DNA from: Culex pipiens pallens
Lineage: Eukaryota; Arthropoda; Insecta; Diptera; Culicidae
Direction: 5' to 3'
Assembly: GCF_016801865.2 (NCBI RefSeq)
Contig: NC_068939.1
Location: forward strand, 153,580,240-153,644,239
DNA length: 64,000 bases
Below are positions 1 to 10,389 of the stretch, one piece after another. The position numbers and the translations under genes are program-made. Every line of letters starts with the position of its first letter. Position 1 is the stretch's first letter. The notes under the pieces were generated by a model that had not been told where the DNA came from, made no database searches, and saw only the letters and a program-made list of their open reading frames with translations.

Positions 1-1150
1 AGCCTATTGACGGCGCAATCGACCATCGATGACTCTCGATTCCGTCCACTTGCGCCGCTGTAGATGGTGATGGGAAGCAGCCTCACTCAAGGAGCCTCCA
101 CATGATGTCCCAAGTGCGATTAGTACATGTGTCTTGTCTCCTCTCCGTAGCAAGTAACCGACTGCACCTTAATTCACTGAAATGGTCACCAGCAGCAGCA
201 CCACCACATTCTCAAGCCTAAGGCTGATAGCCATCGCGGTTCAGCATTCCTTCCTGAACTTTATGACCGCCGTTGTAGGTATTATGAGTCTAAGTCGTTC
301 TGAGGAAAACAACTCGCCGCAGCAATCAGAACTTAATTGCGACCTGGGATTGGCTCGAGCGGACTCGCAAACCTGCTCGTATTGGTTCAGCGCTCTGGGT
401 CGGTAAACGGCAGCTGCTATTGCCACATCTGGCCGGACAGCACAGCGTTGGCAGTGGTATTGGTACCGAGGCACCTCCAGGTTATTCTCGATGTTTGCGT
501 TCCATTAGCTATGCGCCTCTCGTCGTTGGAAGAAAAGTGAAAGGATTGTTTAGTTGTACCACAACGCCAAGCTCACAAATCTATAATAGTTTTGCACACT
601 CTGGCGCGCGAGAATGTTGCCTTCCTTCTGGCTGTCATGGCAGCTTATTAGACACGCGAAAGATTCCGAGCGAGCGAGCGTAGCTATATCGCATTCTCAT
701 GATAAACGCCGCCGCGCGGCGTAATTGCCTGACGTCTGTGTACCCGGTACCTGTATCGTCAAGGTTTCTGCTGTCACCACTTGGGCAGACGCAGACGACC
801 GCCAGCGATGCGAAGGATGATGATGCTGTGCTGCGTTTCACAGGGCTCTCAGACCGCTTTATGAAGTCATTTTTTTGTTGTTGTTCCATTGTTTTCAATT
901 TGATGATATACATTCATTTGGATTAATTATGGACGGCATTAGTTGGATTCCAATCTGGGGTTGTTGTGGGGTTTTGATGAAGCATTTCGGAATTGTTGTG
1001 ACTCGTTATGTCAGGTTTGTTTAGATAAGCATTGTAAATTACGTCGTTTATGGCCATTCAACTTCTTTTGATGTCTAGAGATATGTCTGATGCTTAATGT
1101 TTGAATTGTGGGTTTCAAAGTTTTGAAGTTCGAAAACTCAACATTTCAAA
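1..1150. other. Unique, gene-free stretch
   Basis: Mixed-composition sequence, moderately GC-rich up to about 860 and AT-rich after that. It holds only short overlapping frames on both strands (none above 92 aa), with no domain, signal peptide or convincing splice-bounded frame. I see no repeat family shared with the rest of the window. It may be intron or intergenic DNA. Confidence 0.5.
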
Positions 1151-1159
1151 TCAAATTAT

Positions 1160-1549
1160 TAGTTCTACAGCATTGCCTTAGCGTTCTCTAGCGAGATTCC
1201 TACTCGATACTAAGTGTCCGAAACTTGATTGTTGAGGCAATTGCAAACCTCTTTTTACAACTTAGTTTCCATCTACCCCGGGATTCGAACTGACGATCTT
1301 TGGATTGTGAGTCCAATTGCCTACCAGCGACTCCACCGAGGCAGGACCCAGGGAGACGACTCCTACACCTGGACTGAGCTATCGACCTAACCCTTTAGGA
1401 TAGACTTGGGCCAACATTTACTTCCCCATTCGACGGAAGACGTGGTCAGAAAAATCTCGTCTCGAAAAATGCCAGCGGGACCGTCTGGGATCGAACCCAA
1501 GCCGACTGGGTGAGAGGCAACTACGCTTACCTCTAAACCACGGTCCCGG
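1160..1549 (-). mobile_element. tRNA-derived SINE with two tRNA-like regions
   Basis: Read on the minus strand, positions 1547-1477 form a 71-nt tRNA-like head. Its outer 7-nt ends (GGGACCG and CGGTCCC) pair perfectly as an acceptor stem, it has an A-box-like TGGTTTAGAGG, and its B box GGTTCGATCCC is intact. After about 125 bp comes a second tRNA-like stretch (about 1345-1263) with a TTGGA/TCCAA anticodon-type stem and a B-box-like AGTTCGAATCCC. Between them lies a core (TCGAATGGGGAAGTAAA) shared with the SINEs at 3610-3834 and 39705-39953. A SINE family with two tRNA-related regions (Twin) is known from Culex pipiens, but the spacer here is longer than I recall for Twin, so I do not assign the name. 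The 3' boundary near 1160 is approximate and no target duplication was found. Confidence 0.8.
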
Positions 1550-2750
1550 ATAGCTGAATTTACATTTTTTAAATTTGTTATGTGAAAAGCGACAAATCGT
1601 GAAAAAGTGTATGATCAATACCAATGCAATAAGTTTCTAAGGCTTTTCAAATTAGTCATTCTTTGCTAACTCACACGAATTCGGAAAAGTCCATGCTCCG
1701 AACCCTCTTCGGTTTTGGCACGTAGCCGTTTATAAAAATTTAGTATCGCTTTCAAAAATCAAAATAAAAAAAACGAGTCTTAGATATGTGAACCTCTATG
1801 AACTGGTCCAAAATAGATAAAATTATCACTTTTTGAATAAACCTTTAAACCATACTGTGAAGATTCGTGCTGGATGTCACAAACTTTTCTCAATTCGAAG
1901 AGGGTTACGGCATTTTTTCCGTTTGCGAAAAATAACCCAAATGCTGCCACATTAGAAGAAGTTATCATTAGTTTTCCATGAAAGTCCAGCCATATTTTTA
2001 AAAATATTTGTTTTTGTAAGTTTTTGTCAAATCACTTCAGAGGGTTAAAGTTTTCGACTATAGTTTGACCATTGCAAGTATATTTTCAGGCTTTTGTGTA
2101 CTTTTCCTTTTGAAATATTTGTGAATCTAGGAATTAGCTACTCTGCAGAGATTTCATTGAACAGAGATATTTTTCAATTATAAATTAAATCGAAACATCT
2201 GAAAACTTTAAAAAAATGTTAAGTTTGTAGACTACAAATGGGAAATAGACACGAAACTCGAAAAATATTATTACATGAGTTCTTTGAAGATCTGGATTAG
2301 ATATCAAGCAATCCTGTAATGTTTCAAACATTTTTAATAATTATTATGTAAAAATTTGCGAAATTGGGTACGGAATTTGATTTCTTTTTGTGTTGAAAAA
2401 TAAACGTTGAATGATTCCCGTTTCAAAAATTCTCTACGCTTTAATTTTTCTTGTATTTTTCAATCCGTCTGAAACGTTTTAGATGTCTTCCATATGCACA
2501 AAGAAGTAATTTTGCATAATCAGTAATTTTTTGATCGATTTGGTGTTTTCGGCAATGTAATAAATTGTGTTGATTTTTAAAAATACATTTTGTCACTTTA
2601 ATTTGTTTTCTACAAAAAACACTTTTTTTCTATATGTTTTAGGGGACAAAAAATGCCATCTTTTAAGAAAATTTCCGATTTAAAAAAAATTTGTAAAATT
2701 GTAATAACATAAAAATAATGCCAAAAACATTTAAATCTCATTTTTTGATA
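1550..2750. other. AT-rich stretch with decayed repeat fragments
   Basis: No gene is visible. Around 1668-1720 (ACTCACACGAATTC, then ACCCTCTTCGGTTTTG) it weakly resembles the start of the repeat at 8006 and 53931. Around 2525-2660 the phrase GATCGATTTGGTGTTTTCGG matches the long interspersed family at 17960-19830. The rest is AT-rich without structure I can name. Confidence 0.4.
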
Positions 2751-3569
2751 TAATCTAATCTAATCTAATCTAATCTAATCCAATCTAATCTAATCTAATC
2801 TAATCTAATCTAATCTAATCTAATCTAATCTAATCCAATCTAATCTAATCCAATCTAATCTAATCTAATCTAATCTAATCTTATCTAATATAATCTAATC
2901 TAATCTAATTTAATCTAATCTAATTTAATCTAATCTAATCTAATCCAATCTAATCTAATCTAATCTAATCTAATCTAATCTAATCTAATCTAATCTAACC
3001 TAATCTAATCTAATCTAATCTTATCTAATCTAATCTAATCTAATCTAATCTAATCTAATCTAATCTAATCTAATCTAATCTAATCTAATCTAATCTAATC
3101 TAATCTAATCTAATCTAATTTAATCTAATCTAATCTAATCTAATCTAATCTAATCTAATCTAATCTAATCTAATCTAATCTAATCTAATCTAATCTAATC
3201 TAATCTAATCTAATCTAATCTAATCTAATCTAATCTAATCTAATCTAATCTAATCTAATCTAATCTAATCTAATCTAATCTAATCTAATCTAATCTAATC
3301 TAATCTAATCTAATCTAATCTAATCTAATCTAATCTAATCTAATCTAATCTAATCTAATCTAATCTAATCTAATCTAATCTAATCTAATCTAATCTAATC
3401 TAATCTAATCTAATCTAATCTAATCTAATCTAATCTAATCTAATCTAATCTAATCTAATCTAATCTAATCTAATCTAATCTAATCTAATCTAATCTAATC
3501 TAATCTAATCTAATCTAATCTAATCTAATCTAATCTAATCTAAACTAATCTAATCTAATCTAATCTATT
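2751..3569. repeat. (TAATC)n pentanucleotide array, about 160 units
   Basis: About 819 bp of almost uninterrupted TAATC units. Rare variants (CCAATC, TTATC, TAATTT, TAACC) concentrate in the first third (up to about 3120), while the later part is nearly perfect. On the minus strand it reads (GATTA)n and directly follows the 3' end of the retroposon body at 3570-4214. The related element at 45915-46348 ends in only about three GATTA units. This suggests the array grew from a retroposon tail, with the distal part homogenised most recently. Confidence 0.97.
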
Positions 3570-4214
3570 CCTAGCGCAGCCAGTCTTTCGAGGGCATCCT
3601 GGAAAATGCAAAAAAAAAAAAACGAAACTATTGGCACTACGCCCCCCGGGGCATGGCCTTCCTCTAACGTGGGATTTCTGCTCCAGCGCCTCTGACGAGA
3701 CAGGAGAAACCGGGACCGACGTTTTACTTCACCATCCGATAGAAGCTCAGTGGATAAGGCGGGAATCGAACCCGCGTCTCATAGCATCATCGGGATCGGC
3801 AGCCGAAGCCGCTACCCCTGCGCCACGAGACCCAGAAAATGCCTTAGGTTGATTAACGCCTAGCATCCTCTTGTCATTATTAACAATTGCAGTGCCCCAA
3901 TGCAATAAATTACTTTAAAACATCACAAACGTTAAAGCGGCCAGGCCAACTGCGTAAAGTTTACCGCAAAGATGATTCGTTGAATTGGATTGAGTTTGAG
4001 CACGAATGTTCAAACACCAACACAGTTCTGAATCGACAGGGGAGGAAGAAACGTGGGGTTCCCCCGCTCACGTTCCTGTTTGTTTAGGCAATTTATCGTT
4101 GGGAGCCACCATGCTAAGAAGTTTTGGTGCTCCGAGACCCTCAGGGATGGGACACTGTATTTCCACAAATGCCCTGAACACTACTTGCCGTGGTTATAGC
4201 GACACAACTCGCTT
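3570..4214 (-). mobile_element. GATTA-tailed retroposon, copy 1, interrupted by a SINE
   Basis: On the minus strand the body starts near 4214 (GCGAGTTGTGTCGCTATAAC) and ends at 3570 (GGATGCCCTCGAAAGACTGG, GCTGCGCTAGG), then runs into the (GATTA)n tail. The same body, in the same order and with the same 5' start, lies on the + strand at 45915-46348. Shared starts in two copies argue for full length rather than random 5' truncation, as in a SINE-like element. The body is split at 3602-3842 by a SINE. I see no clear tRNA head and no B box, so the promoter type is unknown. Confidence 0.82.
3610..3834 (-). mobile_element. tRNA-derived SINE nested in retroposon, with target duplication
   Basis: On the minus strand it begins at 3834 with GGGTCTCGTGGCGCAGGGG (A-box region) and has a B box GGTTCGATTCCCGCC about 55 nt in. 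The core TCGGATGGTGAAGTAAAACG follows, and it ends in a T-rich tail (poly-A run on the + strand, 3610-3621). It is flanked by an exact 8-bp duplication GAAAATGC at 3602-3609 and 3835-3842. Comparison with the uninterrupted retroposon at 45915-46348 confirms that one GAAAATGC-like site was present before insertion. Length is about 225 bp. Confidence 0.92.
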
Positions 4215-4285
4215 CGTTGGATAAATGTACGACTCGTGCTGAAAAAATCATCTTTTTGCAACTTGTTGCCTAAACTACTATTTGC
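4215..4285 (+). repeat. Fragment of hairpin repeat family (copies at 46441, 60571)
   Basis: TTGGATAAATGTACGACTCG, followed by a T/A-rich run and AACTTGTTGC, matches the 3' terminal 70 bp of the elements at 46441-46870 and 60571-60999. The 5' part is missing and is replaced by the 5' end of the GATTA-tailed retroposon, so the junction marks a truncation or rearrangement. Confidence 0.8.
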
Positions 4286-5270
4286 TCAGTATTGGGACTG
4301 ATTGTTTATTTACCTCAGTAAGTGTACACAGACAAATCATCCCTGTGTGTCATCCAAATGACTCCAGGACGGTCAAAAGAAATGATCACACACCGCCTAG
4401 ATACGCTTTCGGCACGTAATTTTGATTCTCTCGATACGAGAGGCGGCGGCACTTACTGAGGTTGCGACTCAGTACTTGTACACAGCCAAAATAGAAGGTT
4501 AAAAGACTTGATCACACACGTACGCTTTCTCATATGGCCCTTTCGCTGACTTAGTTTCCGTCCTTTTCCATCTTCTTCTAAGACACTAGTCATCTATCCA
4601 CCTATCAGTTTAATTCCTTTCTTCTAATTTGTGAGTTTAATTTCACCGAAAACTACCGTTAAATGCCCGTAATATAAACTACTATTTCGAAATGCTGAGA
4701 GAATTGGCCAGATGATGTTGAAATTACTCTGAATTATCTAAATTCGTGGCAGGTGACTTTCCTATAAGTTTCAATTAATTATTTATCCCTTTTGAATTGA
4801 TAAGGTTGATTTTGTTTTTTTAAGGGACAGATAATTTAGCGATAGTTTCATTTTTTCAAATGAAAATCTGACCATTAGTTCCAAAGACATTGGTAATCAA
4901 GCGACGAGGGCTAATTGGTCAAGACAAAGAAAATCTAATTTTTCCTTGGAATTTAGATTTTTTTACTTTTCCCCATATTTTTTCGAATTTTCCCATACAC
5001 TTCATCGATAAAAAGCGACCCTTAACCTTAACCGATTTGGTTCAAAATTGGCAATGTTGTTTTTTGCCTAAAGAATCAAACCTGGGGGTATTTCTTAAGA
5101 TTTTCCAAAATTTTCAATTTTTCTTGTCACCCTAGGCACCTGTTAAAAGTTCATGCCTTTGGCATTAACTCAACTGTTTTTGTACTTTAAAATCCAGTTA
5201 ACGTATAGTTTTTCCTTTGCGTTTTCATGAGTAATCAAAGGGCTTTGCTTCTATTTTTGTGATTTCATCT
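4286..5270. other. Gene-free stretch
   Basis: There is a small inverted pair, ACCTCAGTAAGTG near 4312 and CACTTACTGAGGT near 4451, around a segment with TGTGTG and TCACACA motifs. It could be the remains of a small inverted-repeat element, but no target duplication is visible. From 4600 onward it is AT-rich and I see nothing further. Confidence 0.35.
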
Positions 5271-7740
5271 AAAGTCACGCAACGATGTTTTGACGTGCGT
5301 GCCTAAATCCCTCTGCAAGAAATGCTCCACCACCGTGATCCCACCCCCAGCAATAGCTTTCCACTTCATGTTTTGCCGGGGAAGCTTTTTATTTATGCTC
5401 GCACAGTGGGACAGCAAAGGACCGACAAACACACAAACACTGTTTGGTCGTCGGAGGGTTGGTACTTTCTTCTTTTTTTTTGCTCCCCCAGCATCCAATT
5501 GGATGGATTTGTCCTGGGGGTCCGATTAAAACATGGAAACGATGTTATTTTGCTGTTTTTTCCTCCTACCTACTCCATGCGTCTAAAGGTTGTGCGAAAA
5601 TTAAAGCTCCGTTGGAGGAACCTTCCCTTTCGTTTCGAGCCGACATTGTCTACGGGGGCAACTGGGCAGTTGCCGGGACTGCCCCCCAGATTTGAGAAGA
5701 ATTGTTTTCGCTTTTTTTTTTTCGAGATATACTAGAGTGTAGTAGGTACTAAAGCCATTAGTTGATTGCGCAGATTACGAAGCTCCGGCCGTGTTAATGG
5801 ACTCTCTCAACCTGCTACCTGGTCGTTGGATTATTTATAGCCAAGGGCTTGCGTATTCGGTGGACGTCTCTGGTTGAAGCTTAAAGTTCCCAAATTGGGT
5901 AATGGTCTGAAAGATGAGGAGAAGCGGAGAAAATAAACGTGACAAGTCGCTACAATTCGGCACATGATTCTCCGAAAAGCTCCTATTTATGACCGTTTCC
6001 GTTTCCTAATAGTTTGTATTTACCAATTCAAATGTTTTGTTTGCCCACACATTGTCCGCGGACAGGCGAGATTTCTCTTCCCAGCGCAGTTTAGATGAAC
6101 CTCGTGGGGCAGCTGACAGGTCGTCGGAAGTTTGAAAGTCGTGCTGCGGTAAAATATGAAAAATTATCGACAAATTTTCTCTTGCCAACACCGTGCGCAG
6201 TTTTTTTCATCTTTCCTCTGTGAGAGCCCTTTGGCCAAAGCACATGGTCTACGGTGGGGGTTTACGCCACTTTACAACGATGTGAAGGGAAAAGTGGCTA
6301 TGAAAAGAAGAAAAAGTGATGTTGCATGTCTTGAGACATTGTTAGTTCATACCTGCTGAGTATCTGTCAACCGTCTGCAAAACAACCTCTAGAAGAAGTT
6401 CGTTCAAATCCCATCGTGGAAGTTGTTACTAGCAACAGTTTCACCTGTTCCACCCCGTGGACGTCCGGTTGTCCATTCGCAACAGTTCACCCCAAATCAA
6501 CCGCCAAAATCTGCCACAATTGGTTACCATGTTGCATTATCGTGCACCACATTCCACATCAGCATAACACCCCGAAAAAAAGCACTCGATCGCGATTGCG
6601 ACCGCGCCGTCCAACCTGGTTTCGATTACGACGACTTCACCGGGGCTGGTTGCGTGGTTATACGGATAGATGCTGATGCCTACGCAGATCTGGTTCAGCT
6701 GCTGTAACCCACCAGAGGGGGTCCAATGAACTGGTGAACCAGCAGCTCAGCGTGTAGTGTGTGACAACAACATGGTGAACATGGTCACAGCGGAAGAGAC
6801 CAACCCCGGGCCTGGCCATGGCCATGAATGACTGAGATATGGAGAGCGAGGAAGTTTGGGGGCCCTGGCGGTGTTGCCCTAAGGCACTACTGAATATCTC
6901 TCTCTCTCTCGAGTAGGTTGGTTGAAAGTGAAAGTGAATGCGCTCCGAAAGCACGGATATTACGGCAGAGATTAACGGCTTTGATCGACTTAGGGGGGAG
7001 AAGGTTGTTCCGGTGAATAATTTGGCATGTTACGGCCTGGTACCAAGCAGCCTAATTTTTTGAACGTGGTACAGTTCTTTCTTGGACAATTTTGAAGCAA
7101 AGGTTTAAATTCGTCTCATTCAAATTGTTTTAGCAAAGAGATCTGTAGATCACTTACTTTAAAATGTTCTACAAGGAGGTCCTGACTAGATTCAAGCTAC
7201 ACCACGACAACTCCGTATTGTCATAATCGTGTTATGAAGTAATCGACATGGTTAACTCTTCACATAATTTTCACTGCCCAGACGGTATTTCTTGAGGAAG
7301 CAACAACCCGTTTCCAAGCGGCATATTTTCCTCCAAGTTATGATCCAAACTTCCTGCCCGGCCACTTTTGCCACTCCGACTGTACGCCCGAAGATGTCAT
7401 CTGTTTACGGGCATCTTCAATGCAGCAACTCCAACCAATAATGGCATGGATGGCATTCCACTTTCACTCTCGATCGAACCTGAATCACCTTGTGCTGGCG
7501 ATGTGTTTGAACCCACAGTCAGTAGCGCAGCGCTTCCTTCCCCCTTTTCTGTCGTGAACGATCCGGAAGTTGTGTGTAGCAGAAGCCGTCTCGACTACTC
7601 GGGAACCGGTTCGGCCGCCGCTAGGAATTCCGCAATCAAACCTGAAGTCATGAGCGATGGCGGCCCATTTCTGGGAGGGGGGTTTCAAAAGGACGTAATC
7701 GAGAATTGTGAAAAAAAACTTTGTTTTCTTTTTTAACTAA
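5271..7740. other. Unique, higher-complexity stretch without a recognised gene
   Basis: GC content and complexity are higher than in the flanking repeats, and no family shared with the rest of the window is present. Short frames occur on both strands (up to 137 aa at 5322-5735 and 122 aa at 7368-7736) without recognisable domains or paired splice sites. The 7368-7736 frame has a Ser/Pro/Glu-rich stretch, but a 67-aa frame lies opposite it on the minus strand. I do not call a gene. The region could carry regulatory or unrecognised exon sequence. Confidence 0.4.
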
Positions 7741-8005
7741 TATTGTTCCAAGCGAGTGTTTTGTTACTTGAATCGTCTTTTGACGTGTGATTTTCCTTTT
7801 TTTATTTGCTCCAATGTATTATATAGACGAAAGGGAAGGTGGGGCAAGACGACCAAAAGGGGCAAGAGGAACAATCACTCTTATGGCTGTAATTTTTTAG
7901 AATTTTGATATTTCCAGTATGAAGAAATGTTGCTAGCAATGCAATTAGTTGGTGCTAGATTTTTTTCAAAACCATTGTTTTCTTATAACATTGTGTAATT
8001 CTCCG

Positions 8006-8225
8006 CCAACTCACACAGCAGTTGTCCCGACCCCTCTTCGATTTGCGTGAAACTTTGTTCTAAGGGGTAACTTTTGTCCCTGATCACGAATCCGAGGTCC
8101 ATTTTTTGATATCTCGTGACGGGGGGGCGGTACGACCTCTTCCATTTTTGAACATGCGGAAAAAGACATGTTTTTCAATAATTTGCAGCCTGAACAGTTT
8201 AATTTGGAACGAAATCAAAATTTTA
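8006..8225 (+). repeat. Interspersed repeat family B, truncated copy
   Basis: CAACTCACA, then GATTTGCGTGAAACTTTG, AGGGGTAACTTTTGTCCC, ATCACGAATCCGAGGTCC and GATATCTCGTGACGG occur in the same order at 53931-54570. This copy is cut after about 220 bp by a poly-A run (8227-8242) and the MITE at 8255. It is a long mosquito interspersed repeat that I recognise by sequence but cannot name. I see no coding capacity. Just upstream (7845-7900) is GGTGGGGCAAGACGACC and GGGGCAAGAGG, another motif I associate with mosquito repeats. Confidence 0.75.
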
Positions 8226-8254
8226 ATTAAAAAAAAAAAAAACAAAAAGTAGTA

Positions 8255-8634
8255 CAGTAGTTGTTCAGTAACTGGGCTGAGAACGTAGCCCAGTCATCGA
8301 ATGCTGTTCGCTAACTGGGCTGAACGAAAAATAACGAGGGGACTACCGATGCATAATATTTATTTGATGAAATATAAAAATAAACATAACTAAAATTTAT
8401 TTACAATGATTACTTTTCATATTTCTTTAATTGTGACTTAAAATAACATAAAAGTTTGAAAAAAGTTTGTTAATTGTTGACCATGATTTTTGCATCCATT
8501 AACCCCTCGGTGATTTCGGTTTGTTTTGGTTTTTTGACGTTTGTCTGCTTTTTAACTGGGCTACGGCCCAGTTATCGAGCGCCCAGTTAAAAAGCAGCCC
8601 AGTTAAACAACGCCCAGTTACCGAACAACTACTG
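8255..8634. mobile_element. TA-flanked MITE, TIR CAGTAGTTGTTCAGTAACTG
   Basis: The left end CAGTAGTTGTTCAGTAACTG and right end CAGTTACCGAACAACTACTG are inverted with 19 of 20 matches. TA dinucleotides flank both ends (8253-8254 and 8635-8636), as expected for Tc1/mariner/pogo-type insertion. Near the ends the phrase AACTGGGCTG or its complement occurs repeatedly, including the hairpin AACTGGGCTACGGCCCAGTT, which would give several transposase-binding-type sites. The 380-bp element has an AT-rich interior without ORFs, so it is non-autonomous. It sits between a family B copy and a truncated CCGGAC-type MITE. Confidence 0.92.
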
Positions 8635-8636
8635 TA

Positions 8637-9254
8637 GTAGTTTTGTTATAGCTGGCAAAAATTCATGTAATAAGTTGGAAATGTAGAAATATCATGTCAG
8701 AATGTCAGAATGCATGCAAAATATATCTTTTCTAACCATTTTTCATCAGAATTTCAAAATTTATATGATTTGTATTGCTTTGAATCCAGGACAATGATAA
8801 AAACTGATTCGAAATCCGGACACTATTGATTCGAATTCCGGACACTCGATTTTGCTTATGAATCGAAAAAATTTGGACTGAAATTTAAGTGAATGGCATT
8901 CTTTAGGTCTCAAATAAGCAGGTGACAACAAAACAATCGATATTTTGTATAAAAATTTGCCAGAATTTAAGGAAATCAGAACCATACATTTCTGCTTTGC
9001 TTTCCTTGTGCTTCGAACGCCTCTGAAATATTTCAGCGAAATGTTTTACAGTTTTGGTAAACTCATGATTTAATTTAATTTAATTGTGTTAGCATTGGAT
9101 ACAACGTCCAAACATATTTGAAATGAAAGTTGATTTTAGAATTCATCAAATAACACAGTTTTGACAATAATTATGCGAACTTATATCCAAATAATTGATA
9201 AAACAAGATGAGGTGTCCGGGTTTCGAAGCGTCCGGGAATTCGAATCATGACGT
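8637..9254 (-). mobile_element. CCGGAC-type MITE, copy lacking one end
   Basis: It is homologous along its length to the complete element at 54765-55411, in opposite orientation. The right end GAATTCGAATCATGACGT plus flanking TA (9255-9256) is intact. The left end is lost where the MITE at 8255-8634 abuts. Repeated CCGGACAC / GTGTCCGG phrases are near both ends. No ORF with recognisable features. Confidence 0.85.
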
Positions 9255-9942
9255 TATTTCTGGAGCAACATTTGATAAGGGCGCATAAGCATTTTGACAG
9301 CTGCAACAATTTTGCAATTTCTCAGGCAATAGGCAACTATTTTACAAAACCAAATATGTTAAACGGTAGCTGGGGAGCCCAGCTATTGTTTCCCACTTTG
9401 AATTTTGGGATGAAGTTACTTGAAGCTTCAGAAATAGCAAAATAGTTCAACCTGTCAAAATGCTTATCCGCCCTTTTCTCGTGTTGCTCCAAATTTTATC
9501 TTTCACTGGAATCGTCCAATCAATTAATCAAATATCGTTAAAATTAAACAGGACACTGAAAAAAACTGTAATGTTTTTAAAAGTTGAGTTCAAAGCTTTC
9601 GTTTTATTTTGAATGAAACAAAAATTGATTCTATAATTTTTTTGGGCTATACCTTTTAAGTAATATAGCAGTGACATTTTTATAACAGCGAATGAAAGTA
9701 TTACTAAACTTAGTTTAAAAGCAGTGAAAAATATGAACAATTCTTCAATTTTCAATTGAAAACTAATAAAATTTACTTAAATTGACTGCATGGATTAGAT
9801 ATTTGCAATGTTGTTATTTTGAAAAATAAAATGAATTGAGAAAATTGATAAATTTCACGAATTTCATGCCATCCACGAATACGTCCAAAATCACTACCAC
9901 TATGTTAGTAATTAAACAAGGGTATTCATTCGCTTAATTCTA
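9255..9942. other. AT-rich gap
   Basis: No gene, RNA or clear element is visible. It has only short AT-rich frames. Near 9855-9880 the phrase AATTTCACGAATTTCA recurs at 10270-10350 (AAATTTCACGAATTTCACG), so the two gaps around the element at 9943 share a motif. Confidence 0.35.
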
Positions 9943-10191
9943 CACTGCCGCTCTAATCGTGTCCGTCCCATATGTAAAAACAGCAAGCCGAGAAAAACGC
10001 GTGTCAAAGTTGTCCCGCCCATAAGGTTACGTGTTAGAATTTCACGAAAAAGTGGATTTTCTCCGGATTTCTAGATGAAAGTACTAAATTTTATTGGTTT
10101 TTCTGATAGTTTACATGATTTTGAACCAAACTGTATTATTACCTCAAAAGTGACGAAATTACATATGGGACGGACTAGCTTCGAGCGGCAG
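9943..10191. mobile_element. TA-flanked MITE, TIR with GTCCGTCCCATATGT
   Basis: The left end is CACTGCCGCTCTAATCGTGT followed by CCGTCCCATATGT. The right end is ACATATGGGACGG, then CTAGCTTCGAGCGGCAG. TA flanks both (9941-9942 and 10192-10193). Length is 249 bp. The interior GTTGTCCCGCCCATAAGG, then TTACGTGTTAG, matches the inverted interior of the 38332-38686 element, so the two are members of one family. Confidence 0.88.
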
Positions 10192-10389
10192 TACAATAGT
10201 TCATAATATTATGTTTGTTCCTATTTGAGCTTGATCAATCATTTGAGAAAAATCGTTACAATTTCACACAAACATAAAATTTCACGGGATTTCGCGGAAA
10301 ATGTAAAATTTCACGAATTTCACGCTGTCCGCGAAATTGTGAAATTTCACTGACCCTACTTGTAGGGTTTTCTTGACATTTTTACATTT

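Noticed and set aside
2751..3569. CRISPR-like or telomeric repeat
   Set aside because: A pentanucleotide microsatellite without spacers; linked to a retroposon 3' end rather than a chromosome end.
7368..7736. 122-aa + strand protein gene
   Set aside because: No domain, no splice sites or upstream signals, and an overlapping 67-aa frame on the other strand. Composition alone is not enough.
8227..8242. Poly-A tail of a retroposed transcript
   Set aside because: The sequence before it is family B repeat with no sign of a spliced transcript, and no flanking duplication was found.
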